Assembly: GCA_007135385.1 (NCBI GenBank)
Contig: SLIY01000258.1
Location: forward strand, 1 to 8,301
DNA from: Leptolyngbyaceae cyanobacterium CSSed165cm_216
GTDB lineage: Bacteria; Cyanobacteriota; Cyanobacteriia; Phormidesmidales; Phormidesmidaceae
Direction of reading: 5' to 3'
DNA length: 8,301 bases
Shown: positions 1 through 6,650 of the stretch, in pieces
Layout: the number at the start of each line of letters is the position of its first letter
Position numbering within the stretch: the stretch's first letter is position 1
Notes under the pieces: model-generated
Told to the model about the DNA's origin: nothing
The model's database searches: none
Seen by the model: only the letters and a program-made list of their open reading frames with translations
Translations under genes and position numbers: made by a program

Positions 1-903
1 GGCAATGCTGAATCCCTGAAAATGGAGATTTTTTACTATCGCACCAAAGTGCGCCAGTATGGCACCAACCGCAATGCAGAACTGGCCGAAAAGCTTCAGC
101 TGGTCAGCGAACGCCTCAAGGGCAGCGTGGTCCATCAAAAGGCCCTCTCTCCCTATGAAGATCAGCACCCCACCCACATGAAACTTGGGGTTGTACTTTG
201 GTTAGGGCACCGCCTGTTTAGCGGGGTAACCTGGCTGGTAAGTAGCATTTGGGAGTTTTTATTTCGGTTCAAAGAAGAAGACGTCGTTGCTTTGCCCAGG
301 GATCCTGACCGCTGCGCTGATCTAGACCCAGACGGCTACATTAAATATCGATTAGAAGATCAATTCGACTGGTATCGTCGCAAGGCCAGGGGCTATGATC
401 GGCAACATCAAGTACTGCAAACTGGCATTTATATTTTTGGTGGGTTTGGCACCCTGCTAGCGGCCATTGGCTTTCAAAGCTGGGTCGCCGTAACAGCAGC
501 CCTGGCGGCGGCATTGATTAACTATTTGGAATATCGTCGGGTCGAGGTAACCTTGGTCGGGTACAACCAGGCGGCCGATGCCCTGTATGACATTCGTGCC
601 TGGTGGTACTCTTTGTCAGATACCCAACGGGCCGACCCGGTCAAGTTTGAAAAGCTAGTGGTCAACACCGAAGAAACCATCCGGGCCGAGCACAATAGCT
701 GGCTGCAAGATATGCAGGACCGACTGGCGAATTTGTACGAGGCTGAACGCGATCGCCACTTCCCTACCCCCCCGACCACAGCCCCTGACGATGAACTCTT
801 AACCGGTGATGATGGTACGCTCAAGCATTCCATGCCAACGCCGCCAGACGATGCCGCTGAAAGTTCAAAGAACACCTCTGCGCCACCCCAGCCAGACGCG
901 TAA
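1..903 (+). CDS. SLATT/DUF4231 two-transmembrane protein, 5' truncated by window edge
   Basis: The reading frame is open from base 1 and reads GNAESLK before the first ATG at 22, so the true start probably lies outside the window. Counting from that ATG, residues 105-245 form a SLATT/DUF4231 domain. A YRLEDQFDWYRRKA helix leads into two transmembrane helices (about 131-149 and 153-170), followed by a long amphipathic helical tail rich in charged residues and tryptophans. Residues 1-50 (ESLKMEIFYYRTKVRQYG and onward) look like the post-membrane helix of a first SLATT unit, so the whole protein probably has two SLATT units in tandem. A second hydrophobic, Trp-rich stretch lies at 54-81. The C-terminal 50 residues are Pro/Asp/Ser-rich and probably disordered. 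SLATT domains are proposed membrane effectors linked to nucleotide-signalling conflict systems. No SMODS or SLOG partner is visible here, so that role is inference. It converges with msrA, with 52 bp between the stops. Confidence 0.72.
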   Translation, partial: GNAESLKMEIFYYRTKVRQYGTNRNAELAEKLQLVSERLKGSVVHQKALSPYEDQHPTHMKLGVVLWLGHRLFSGVTWLVSSIWEFLFRFKEEDVVALPRDPDRCADLDPDGYIKYRLEDQFDWYRRKARGYDRQHQVLQTGIYIFGGFGTLLAAIGFQSWVAVTAALAAALINYLEYRRVEVTLVGYNQAADALYDIRAWWYSLSDTQRADPVKFEKLVVNTEETIRAEHNSWLQDMQDRLANLYEAERDRHFPTPPTTAPDDELLTGDDGTLKHSMPTPPDDAAESSKNTSAPPQPDA

Positions 904-955
904 TCAATACTTCCCCCATCAGTGGACATAATCTGGCCATATTCAAAGGCGGAGG

Positions 956-1609
956 CTAACGGCCCCATAGCGCCTGCAAACGAGCATCACGGCCACAGCC
1001 AGTACGGTAAAACTTATAGCGCACGGGGTGTTTTAGGTAATAGTCCTGGTGATACGCTTCGGCGGGATAAAAGGTTTGAGCAGACTCAATTGCCGTGGCG
1101 ATCGGGGTCTGACGAAACTGGGGCAGGGTGGCCAGCGCTTGTTTAGACCGATCGGCTAACTGTTGCTGCTGCTCGTCATGGGTAAAAATCTTGGCGTGAT
1201 ACTGGCTGCCCTTGTCACAGAATTGCCCAGTATCATCCACCGGGTCAACGTTGCGCCAAAACACCTCTAGGAGGCGGTCGTAGCTGACTTGAGTCGGGTC
1301 ATATAGCACTTCTACCGCCTCCACATGGCCTGTGCCGCCTCGGGACACCTGGTCGTAAGTCGGATCGACGGTAACGCCGCCGGTGTAGCCCGATGTGGTG
1401 GACACCACCCCCTCGAGCTGGTCAAAAGGCTTTTCCATGCACCAAAAGCACCCCCCTGCAAAGGTGGCCTTGGCTAGATTTGTTTCCCTCACCGGGGGCT
1501 CGGCCTGGGATAACGAATCAGCGGTGGCATAAAAGGGTAGAGCATCCCACCCCAGTACCAGCAGCCCCAGACAGGCCACCCCTAGCAACAGGTTGCGAAC
1601 AGTTTTCAT
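956..1609 (-). CDS. msrA: Peptide-methionine (S)-S-oxide reductase MsrA, exported or membrane-anchored
   Basis: MsrA reduces the S-epimer of methionine sulfoxide in damaged proteins, using thioredoxin or a similar donor. From the ATG at 1609 the product is 217 aa. The hallmark GGCFWCME places the catalytic Cys at 54, with a further Cys at 57. The SGYTGG, GHVEAVEV and YHQDYYLK family motifs follow in order, and the C-terminal GCGRD holds a candidate resolving Cys at 205. I chose this ATG because it opens with a signal sequence: MKTVR, then a hydrophobic run to about residue 30. The enzyme therefore probably works in the periplasm or thylakoid lumen, or is anchored in the membrane. The longer in-frame start at 1672 would bury the signal behind a His/Arg-rich leader and is unlikely. 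No clear Shine-Dalgarno precedes either start. The family call is secure; the export is inference from the N-terminus. Confidence 0.95.
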   Translation of the reverse strand: MKTVRNLLLGVACLGLLVLGWDALPFYATADSLSQAEPPVRETNLAKATFAGGCFWCMEKPFDQLEGVVSTTSGYTGGVTVDPTYDQVSRGGTGHVEAVEVLYDPTQVSYDRLLEVFWRNVDPVDDTGQFCDKGSQYHAKIFTHDEQQQQLADRSKQALATLPQFRQTPIATAIESAQTFYPAEAYHQDYYLKHPVRYKFYRTGCGRDARLQALWGR

Positions 1610-1692
1610 GGTTGATCGATGATGGTAGTGAAATAATCCCAAGCGTATGATAACGACTACGCTGCGGTACAAGCTAACTAACCAGTCCTATA

Positions 1693-1720
1693 TACCTGGC
1701 ACCTAGCACCTGACACCTCC
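1693..1720. repeat. Four tandem heptamers of YACCTNN (STRR-like)
   Basis: Four 7-bp units stand head to tail: TACCTGG, CACCTAG, CACCTGA, CACCTCC. The core ACCT is invariant and the last two bases vary. This is the form of the short tandemly repeated repetitive (STRR) sequences known from filamentous cyanobacteria. The array sits in the 260-bp gap between the divergent msrA and the small gene at 1870. The rest of that gap shows no gene. A 6-bp inverted repeat (CTGTCA 1794-1799 / TGACAG 1815-1820) is the only other structure I noticed there. Confidence 0.6.
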
Positions 1721-1869
1721 AGCAAAGACGGTAAACTTGGTCGAGTATTGCACACGCGGGGCATTCTCCACCGGTTGAAACTCAGTCGAGCTACTGTCAG
1801 TCATAAGGCTCTAGTGACAGACCGTTGCTTTCTGCAGGACCTTGTTTTTACTCCTTCTGACTTACCCCC

Positions 1870-2214
1870 ATGGACTTTGATACCGCCCGCCAATTTGTTC
1901 TACGCCAAACCCTTGGCCCTAGCGATGATCGACCCGATACGTTTATTGCTTGTCTGCGCCAGGGTAACCCGCCAATTCCAGGGCAAGTGACCTCTCTACT
2001 GCTGGCGTTAAAGGTGTTGTTTGGAGGCCTAAAACAAGAACCCAGTCTCGATCGCCCCCTGGTGCAGGCACTGTTTATTCTGACCTACGAAAGCCGTCGG
2101 CTCTTTAAGGCTGGCCAACAACGTGGGGTGACTTGGCCCCCGATGCTGGATGATGACCTGATCCGGATTGCCAAAGGGGCTGAATCGATTGTATTTGGTG
2201 AGTGGCAAGCCTAG
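1870..2214 (+). CDS. Conserved cyanobacterial hypothetical protein, 114 aa
   Basis: This is a small soluble protein with no signal peptide and no membrane segment. An in-frame TGA at 1858-1860 leaves this ATG as the first possible start, although no Shine-Dalgarno is visible. The sequence looks mostly helical, with an IPGQVTSLLLALKVLF block (about 36-51), a LVQALFILTYESRRLF block, and a WPPMLDDDLIRIAKGAESI block near the C-terminus. I recall similar short proteins across cyanobacteria, usually labelled hypothetical, but I cannot assign a function. It has no visible enzyme motif. The codon use and GC content resemble its neighbours. It converges with the SH3 gene, with 44 bp between the stops. 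Confidence 0.72.
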   Translation: MDFDTARQFVLRQTLGPSDDRPDTFIACLRQGNPPIPGQVTSLLLALKVLFGGLKQEPSLDRPLVQALFILTYESRRLFKAGQQRGVTWPPMLDDDLIRIAKGAESIVFGEWQA

Positions 2215-2215
2215 G

Positions 2216-2250
2216 GTAGGCTGCGCCTACTCGTGGGGAGAATATTCCCA
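2216..2250. terminator. Two adjacent hairpins between convergent genes
   Basis: GTAGGC (2216-2221) pairs with GCCTAC (2225-2230) across a TGC loop. TGGGGA (2234-2239) pairs with TTCCCA (2245-2250), with one G-U, across GAATA. They fill the gap between the two converging stops at 2214 and 2259 and could end transcription from either side. There is no clear T-run after either stem, so a classical intrinsic terminator is uncertain. Confidence 0.35.
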
Positions 2251-2258
2251 GACGCGGC

Positions 2259-2894
2259 CTAAGGACAAGCAATCGATGTGATGTTGCTGCCGACTCCCCC
2301 CTCGCCGCTGCGGGAAACCCAGCCGGTTCTATTGGCGATCGCCACTTCCAGCCAAATCCGCCCAAAGTCAGGGGCCCCCCCGGGAGAGGTGCGCTGGGTC
2401 GGTGGGTTGGTACTGGCAATAATCGTACTCCCTGGGCCGTAACTACCTACTAATGGCGCACTAGAGGTGGGGGTTGCTCTAACATTGAGGGCTGAGTCGG
2501 CCCGGAAACAGACCCGTGCGGCAGGCGGCGGTGTGACTGTGCCGCAAGTGGTCAAGTTGGCGGCGTCTACCCAGCCCACTGGCTGTATGGGGGACAGGTC
2601 GCTACCAGCCAGGAAGACCTGGGCCCGTCCCTGTTGCACGACTCCGGTTAATCGGACCTGCACCCCCGTCCCTAGGGTGCCAATGCGGTTGCTTTCGGGG
2701 CCGAGGGTGGTATTGTCGAAGACTCCAGTGCTGCGATTAAACTGGCGGCAGGCTCGAATCAACGCTGTATCTTCCGTCAGGTTTAATCGGATGTCCGCTA
2801 ACTGCTGGGCTAAGCCAGCCGTACCGGCTAAGGGTACCGTCGATAGGGCAGCTGCAACCCCCAGTGCCATGCTCCGCACCACTCTTGTTTGCAT
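2259..2894 (-). CDS. Exported protein with two SH3-like (SH3b) domains
   Basis: The 211-aa product opens with a signal peptide (MQTRVVRS, then a hydrophobic stretch, with probable cleavage after GTAGLA near residue 29). It is therefore likely in the periplasm, on the wall or outside the cell. Two domains of about 80 residues follow, split by a TPPPAA linker near 121-126. The second shows the bacterial SH3 signature SALNVRATPTSSAPLVGSY (NVRATP at 137-142) and ends in WLEVAIANRTGWVS; the first (about 33-117) has the same beta-strand pattern more loosely. Four cysteines (49, 117, 129, 210) sit at the two ends of each domain, which suggests one disulfide per domain. SH3b domains usually bind cell-wall peptides, and no catalytic domain is attached here. 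The start is fixed by a strong ribosome site at 2900-2905. The specific role is unknown. Confidence 0.82.
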   Translation of the reverse strand: MQTRVVRSMALGVAAALSTVPLAGTAGLAQQLADIRLNLTEDTALIRACRQFNRSTGVFDNTTLGPESNRIGTLGTGVQVRLTGVVQQGRAQVFLAGSDLSPIQPVGWVDAANLTTCGTVTPPPAARVCFRADSALNVRATPTSSAPLVGSYGPGSTIIASTNPPTQRTSPGGAPDFGRIWLEVAIANRTGWVSRSGEGGVGSNITSIACP

Positions 2895-2899
2895 AGATG

Positions 2900-2905
2900 C
2901 TCCTT
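2900..2905 (-). promoter_or_regulatory. Strong Shine-Dalgarno for the SH3-domain gene
   Basis: On the minus strand AAGGAG lies 5 nt before the ATG at 2894. It is the only clear Shine-Dalgarno I found for a gene in this window, and it settles the start. Its first two bases overlap the nearest of the three upstream decamers. Confidence 0.75.
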
Positions 2906-2942
2906 GTAAATAGGTTGTAAATAGTAAACCGGTTGTAAATAG
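2904..2942. repeat. Three identical decamers TTGTAAATAG upstream of the SH3 gene
   Basis: TTGTAAATAG occurs exactly at 2904-2913, 2915-2924 and 2933-2942, all in the same orientation (CTATTTACAA in the sense of the gene). Start-to-start spacing is 11 and 18 bp. An 8-bp palindrome, AACCGGTT (2927-2934), sits between the second and third copies. The first copy touches the Shine-Dalgarno. The array could be an operator or the site of an RNA-binding regulator. It is AT-rich in a GC-rich context, and a -10-like TACTAT (2926 to 2921, minus strand) lies within it. Confidence 0.6.
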
Positions 2943-2956
2943 ATATCGTCTGGCTG

Positions 2957-3046
2957 GCGTTGATCACAGCCGCTAGGGTTATGGCGTATCCTACCATTGA
3001 GGATCGGCTGGCTGGCCTGGCTGTAATATTGTGTAGCGTTGATCAC
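2957..3046. repeat. Direct repeat GCGTTGATCAC, two copies 79 bp apart
   Basis: The 11-mer GCGTTGATCAC is exact at 2957-2967 and 3036-3046, in the 278-bp gap between the divergent SH3 and pirin genes. It contains the palindrome TGATCA. A stretch of repeated TGGC/GGCTGGC lies between the copies (2951-2958 and 3006-3022). I see no gene in this gap, only these repeats, the decamers and the pirin promoter. Confidence 0.4.
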
Positions 3047-3114
3047 CATGGGGTGGCCATGGGCCGAGGACATCAGGAAACCCGAGAAACGCTTGAATGT
3101 TCATCCGAGGGCAG

Positions 3115-3142
3115 TTGAGATTCGTTAAGTTAGAAACATAAT
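3115..3142 (+). promoter_or_regulatory. Sigma-70-type promoter for the pirin-helicase operon
   Basis: A -35 box TTGAGA (3115-3120) and a -10 box CATAAT (3137-3142) each match consensus at five of six positions, with a 16-bp spacer. Transcription would start near 3149, giving a leader of about 24 nt before the pirin ATG at 3173. That leader has no purine-rich ribosome site. Confidence 0.5.
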
Positions 3143-3172
3143 CCTGACTCTGCTCCTGTCCCACCTGCCGCT

Positions 3173-4072
3173 ATGCCTACCCTGAACCAGCCCAGTACAG
3201 CCAAAACCCTGCAAACGATCCAACGACCCCAGGGTCGCCACTGGGTGGGGAATGGTTTCCCTGTGCGCACCTTGTTGGTCTACTCTGGCCTGGGAGAAAT
3301 CCTCAGTCCATTTCTGATGCTCGACTACGCTGGCCCGGCCGAGTTTCCCCCCACCACGGCCCGCCGTGGAGTCGGGGAACATCCCCACCGGGGGTTTGAG
3401 ACGGTCACCATTGTCTATGAGGGGGAAGTCGAGCACCGCGACTCTGCGGGGGGCGGCGGTATCATTGGTCCTGGAGATGTGCAGTGGATGACCGCTGCCG
3501 CTGGGCTGGTGCACGAGGAGTTTCATGGCCCTAACTTTGCCCAGCAAGGGGGTGCCTTTGAGATGGTGCAGCTGTGGGTTAACTTGCCCGCCCAAGACAA
3601 AATGGCTCCACCCCGTTACCAAGGCATCACCAAAGCGCAAATTCCAGTGGTGACGCTGCCCGATGGTCAGGGCAGCCTGCGGGTAATTGCCGGATCGTTT
3701 GCCGGTGCCCAAGGACCGGCCCAAACCTTTAGTCCTATTCAGATGTGGGATGCGCGCCTAGCAGCAGGTCATCGAGTAAATCTAGAGGTGCCTGAAGACT
3801 ACACCACCCTGGTGGTGGTGCTGAAGGGGGCCGTGCGCCTGGGTGAGTCAGAGCCGATCGTGGCGGCAGAGGTGGGTGTGTGCGATCGCGCTGGTAATGC
3901 TCTGGTCTTCGACTGTCTCCAAGACACAACAGCATTGATCCTCTGCGGCCAGCCCCTGGATGAACCGATTGTCGGCCATGGACCGTTTGTGATGAATACC
4001 ACCGCAGAGATCTATCAAGCCATCAGTGACTACCAGAGTGGCAAAATGGGTGCCTTGGCCCCTCAGTCGTAG
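3173..4072 (+). CDS. Pirin-family bicupin protein
   Basis: The 299-aa protein has the length and layout of pirins: two cupin barrels, the N-terminal one carrying the metal site. The four usual metal ligands are all present, as H70 and H72 in GEHPHRGFETVT and H114 and E116 in GLVHEEF. The surrounding pirin blocks are also intact: FLMLDYAGP, GPGDVQWMTAAAG and VQLWVNLP. Bacterial pirins bind Fe(II) or another metal and include quercetin 2,3-dioxygenases and regulators that bind partner enzymes. Substrate cannot be read from sequence. The C-terminal cupin (about 180-280) lacks an obvious metal motif, as is normal. The protein has no signal peptide and is probably cytosolic. Its TAG stop is followed without a gap by the ATG of the helicase gene, so the two are almost certainly co-transcribed and translationally coupled. 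Confidence 0.92.
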   Translation: MPTLNQPSTAKTLQTIQRPQGRHWVGNGFPVRTLLVYSGLGEILSPFLMLDYAGPAEFPPTTARRGVGEHPHRGFETVTIVYEGEVEHRDSAGGGGIIGPGDVQWMTAAAGLVHEEFHGPNFAQQGGAFEMVQLWVNLPAQDKMAPPRYQGITKAQIPVVTLPDGQGSLRVIAGSFAGAQGPAQTFSPIQMWDARLAAGHRVNLEVPEDYTTLVVVLKGAVRLGESEPIVAAEVGVCDRAGNALVFDCLQDTTALILCGQPLDEPIVGHGPFVMNTTAEIYQAISDYQSGKMGALAPQS

Positions 4073-6643
4073 ATGTCATCCTTCAAGCCTCAGGACTATG
4101 TTGTGGATACTGCCCCATGCCTTGCCCCCATTATGGCGTACTTGGCCACCCGTAGCTGGCAGCCCCTCCCCTTTCAGGTCGAAACCTGGAAGGCTTACCT
4201 AGCTGGGCACAGCGGACTAGTGCAGGTGCCCACGGGGTCTGGTAAAACCTATGCGGCGGTGATGGGCGCGATCGCCGAAATGCTAGTCCACCCCGCTGAA
4301 GGCTTGCAACTTCTCTACATTACCCCCCTGCGCGCCCTGTCCCGAGATATTGAGCAGGCGATCAAAACCCCGATCGAGGCCATGGGCTGGAACTTAACCG
4401 TGGAATCACGCACGGGGGATACCAGCTCCTCCCGTAAGACCAAGCAGCTGAAGCAGATGCCCCATATCCTGATCACCACCCCAGAATCCCTGGCGGTGAT
4501 GTTGTCCTATAAAGACGGGGCCAAGCGGTTTGGCCAGCTGCGAGTGGTGATTTTAGACGAGTGGCACGAGCTGATGAGCTCGAAGCGGGGCACCCAGGTC
4601 GAGTTGTGTGTGGCTGATCTGCGATCGCTGCAACCTAAGCTTCGAACCTGGGCGCTTTCCGCCACCCTGGGCAACCTGGAAGAAGCCGCCCAAACCGCCG
4701 TGGGCCTGGGCACCGAGCCGGTGATCATTCGCTCTAACCTAAAGCGGCAGACGGTGATCACCAGCATTTGCCCGGCCTCGGTAGACACCTTTCCCTGGGC
4801 CGGACACCTGGGCCTACGTCTGTTTGAAACCCTGGTGGAAGCGCTGGATCTAGAAAAATCCACCCTGATTTTTACCAACACCCGCAACCAGGCAGAACGC
4901 TGGTACCAGGCCCTGACGTTTGCCCTGCCGGAGCACGGGGAGCGGATTGCCCTGCACCACGGTTCCATTGATGTCAAACAGCGGGAAGCGATCGAGGCTG
5001 GGGTCAAAACCGGCGATATTAAGTGGGTGGTGTGTACGTCATCTCTGGATTTGGGAGTCGACTTCCAGCCGGTGGAGCGGGTGGTCCAGATCGGCAGCGC
5101 TAAGAACCTGGCCCGACTGTTGCAGCGGGCGGGGCGCAGTGCCCACGTGCCCGAAGGGACCTCGGAGGTATTCTTTTTGCCCACCAATGCCCTGGAACTG
5201 CTGGAAATCTCTGCCTTTCGTCGTGGACTAGACCTAGGCGACATGGAAACCCGCCGCCCCCAGCCCAAGCCCTTCGATGTGCTGGTGCAGCACCTGGTCA
5301 CCCTGGCTTGCGGCGATGGCTTTGCCCCCCAGAAGACCCTCGACAGCCTGCGTCAAACGGTTGCCTATGCCGATCTCACCGACGCTGAATACCAGTGGGT
5401 GCTGGATTTTATTGAGAAAGGCGGTCAGTGCCTGGGGGCCTATCCCCGCTACAAAAAGGTGGTGCTGCAGGATGGCGTCTACACTATCAGCGATGCCAAG
5501 TTAGCCCGGACCCACCGCATGGGCATCGGCACGATCACCGCCAATACACCAGTCAAAATTGTCTACACCAATCGCAAACCCATCGGCACCGTGGAAGAAT
5601 CCTTTGTGTCACGGCTGAAAAAAGGGGACGTATTCTTCTTCGCCGGACGGCAGCTGGAATATTTTCAACTGAAAGACATGGTGCTCTACGTCAAAAGCAC
5701 CCGCAAAACGTCTACGGTCACGCCCACTTGGGGCGGTGGCCAGCTGGCCATTTCCGACACCCTCAGCCACCACCTGCGCCAAGAAATAGAATCGGCGCGA
5801 CTCTCCTCCGGAGAGGCTGCGCCAACGCTGATCGACCCATCCGCCATCAATGCCTCTTCCCTCCCCGTGGGATCCACGCCGGAAGAGACCCGATCCCCCC
5901 AATCTCTGCCTGAAAGAGATGCCCTCAATAACCCCGAAATCCTCACCATCGCCCCCATCCTCGCAGCCCAGCAGCGCCTCTCCCCCCTGCCCAGCGCCGA
6001 CGAACTCCTGGTCGAAAGCTGCAAAACCCGCGAAGGCCAGCACCTCTACGTCTTTCCCTTCGAAGGCCGCTTTGTCCACGAAGGACTGGGTTTTCTCTGG
6101 GGTTACCGCTTCGCCAAACAAAAAACCGCCACCTTTACCATCTCCGTCAACGACTACGGTTTTGAAATCCTTGGTCCCAAGGGCTACCCCTACCAGGACC
6201 TGTTTTCCAGCGATTTCTTTAGCCTAGATAACCTAGAAGCCGACATTCGCGCCAGCCTGAACATCTCAGAACTGACCCAGCGCAAATTTCGCGGCATAGC
6301 CCAGGTGGCCGGGCTGGTGTTTAAGGGCTATCCCGGCTCACGCAAAACCTCTAGCCAGCTCCAGGTGAGTACGTCGCTGCTCTACGACGTATTCACCAAG
6401 TACGAACCCGATAATCTCCTGCTCAAGCAGGCCGAACGGGAAGTGTTGCAAGACCAGCTCGAAACCCACCGCCTCGCTAAAACCCTGAATCGCCTGAATC
6501 AGCGCGCCGTGATCTGGAAAGACACCAAACGCCCCTCCCCCCTGGCCTTTCCCCTGTTAGTGGAACGGCTTAACTCGCGAATGTCCAACGAAACCCTGTT
6601 AGAGCGTATCCAGCGGATGAAAGCGCAGTGGGAGCAGCGGTAG
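4073..6643 (+). CDS. Lhr-like, ligase-associated DNA-damage-response DEXH-box helicase
   Basis: This is an 856-aa superfamily 2 ATPase with an unbroken motif set. Q-like LPFQVETW is at 32-39, Walker A PTGSGKT at 53-59 and TPLRAL at 84-89. TTPESL is at 135-140, the DEXH box reads DEWH at 162-165, and SAT is at 196-198. LIFTNTR is at 265-271, LHHGSID at 294-300, CTSSLDLGVDF at 321-331 and QRAGRSAH at 351-358. A winged-helix region and the Lhr-core C-terminal beta-barrel domain follow. The DEWHEL form and the C-terminal blocks (LLVESCKTREGQHLYVFPFEGR, FLWGYRF) mark the bacterial subfamily usually encoded beside an ATP-dependent DNA ligase, a beta-lactamase-fold exonuclease and a phosphoesterase. 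None of these partners is next to it here. Its ATG directly follows the pirin stop. An in-frame stretch of about 40 residues near 577-619 is extra and low in complexity. Its substrate is probably damaged or branched DNA, by family inference. Confidence 0.9.
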   Translation: MSSFKPQDYVVDTAPCLAPIMAYLATRSWQPLPFQVETWKAYLAGHSGLVQVPTGSGKTYAAVMGAIAEMLVHPAEGLQLLYITPLRALSRDIEQAIKTPIEAMGWNLTVESRTGDTSSSRKTKQLKQMPHILITTPESLAVMLSYKDGAKRFGQLRVVILDEWHELMSSKRGTQVELCVADLRSLQPKLRTWALSATLGNLEEAAQTAVGLGTEPVIIRSNLKRQTVITSICPASVDTFPWAGHLGLRLFETLVEALDLEKSTLIFTNTRNQAERWYQALTFALPEHGERIALHHGSIDVKQREAIEAGVKTGDIKWVVCTSSLDLGVDFQPVERVVQIGSAKNLARLLQRAGRSAHVPEGTSEVFFLPTNALELLEISAFRRGLDLGDMETRRPQPKPFDVLVQHLVTLACGDGFAPQKTLDSLRQTVAYADLTDAEYQWVLDFIEKGGQCLGAYPRYKKVVLQDGVYTISDAKLARTHRMGIGTITANTPVKIVYTNRKPIGTVEESFVSRLKKGDVFFFAGRQLEYFQLKDMVLYVKSTRKTSTVTPTWGGGQLAISDTLSHHLRQEIESARLSSGEAAPTLIDPSAINASSLPVGSTPEETRSPQSLPERDALNNPEILTIAPILAAQQRLSPLPSADELLVESCKTREGQHLYVFPFEGRFVHEGLGFLWGYRFAKQKTATFTISVNDYGFEILGPKGYPYQDLFSSDFFSLDNLEADIRASLNISELTQRKFRGIAQVAGLVFKGYPGSRKTSSQLQVSTSLLYDVFTKYEPDNLLLKQAEREVLQDQLETHRLAKTLNRLNQRAVIWKDTKRPSPLAFPLLVERLNSRMSNETLLERIQRMKAQWEQR
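5796..5827 (+). repeat. Interspersed palindromic repeat embedded in the helicase gene
   Basis: CTCTCC (5801-5806) and GGAGAG (5810-5815) form an inverted repeat around TCC, followed by GCTGCGCCAACG. The block resembles, from memory, a short repeat scattered through filamentous cyanobacterial genomes (GGAGACGCTACGCGAACG and variants). In frame it encodes LSSGEAAPT (residues 577-585) at the start of a Pro/Ser-rich linker that typical members of this helicase family lack. Confidence 0.5.
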
Positions 6644-6650
6644 CCTGACC

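Noticed and set aside
522..968. 148-aa minus-strand frame opposite the SLATT gene
   Set aside because: It is Ser-rich, low in complexity and overlaps a gene with clear membrane helices and family features.
1610..1672. Longer N-terminus for MsrA from 1672
   Set aside because: It would put about 21 His/Arg/Ile-rich residues ahead of a normal signal sequence, and no ribosome site supports it.
2467..2913. 148-aa plus-strand frame opposite the SH3 gene
   Set aside because: The minus-strand frame has a signal peptide, SH3 motifs and a strong Shine-Dalgarno. The plus-strand frame has none of these.
4507..5301. 264-aa antisense frame within the helicase
   Set aside because: It is Arg/Ser-rich with no family resemblance, as expected for an antisense shadow of a GC-rich gene with an intact motif set on the other strand.
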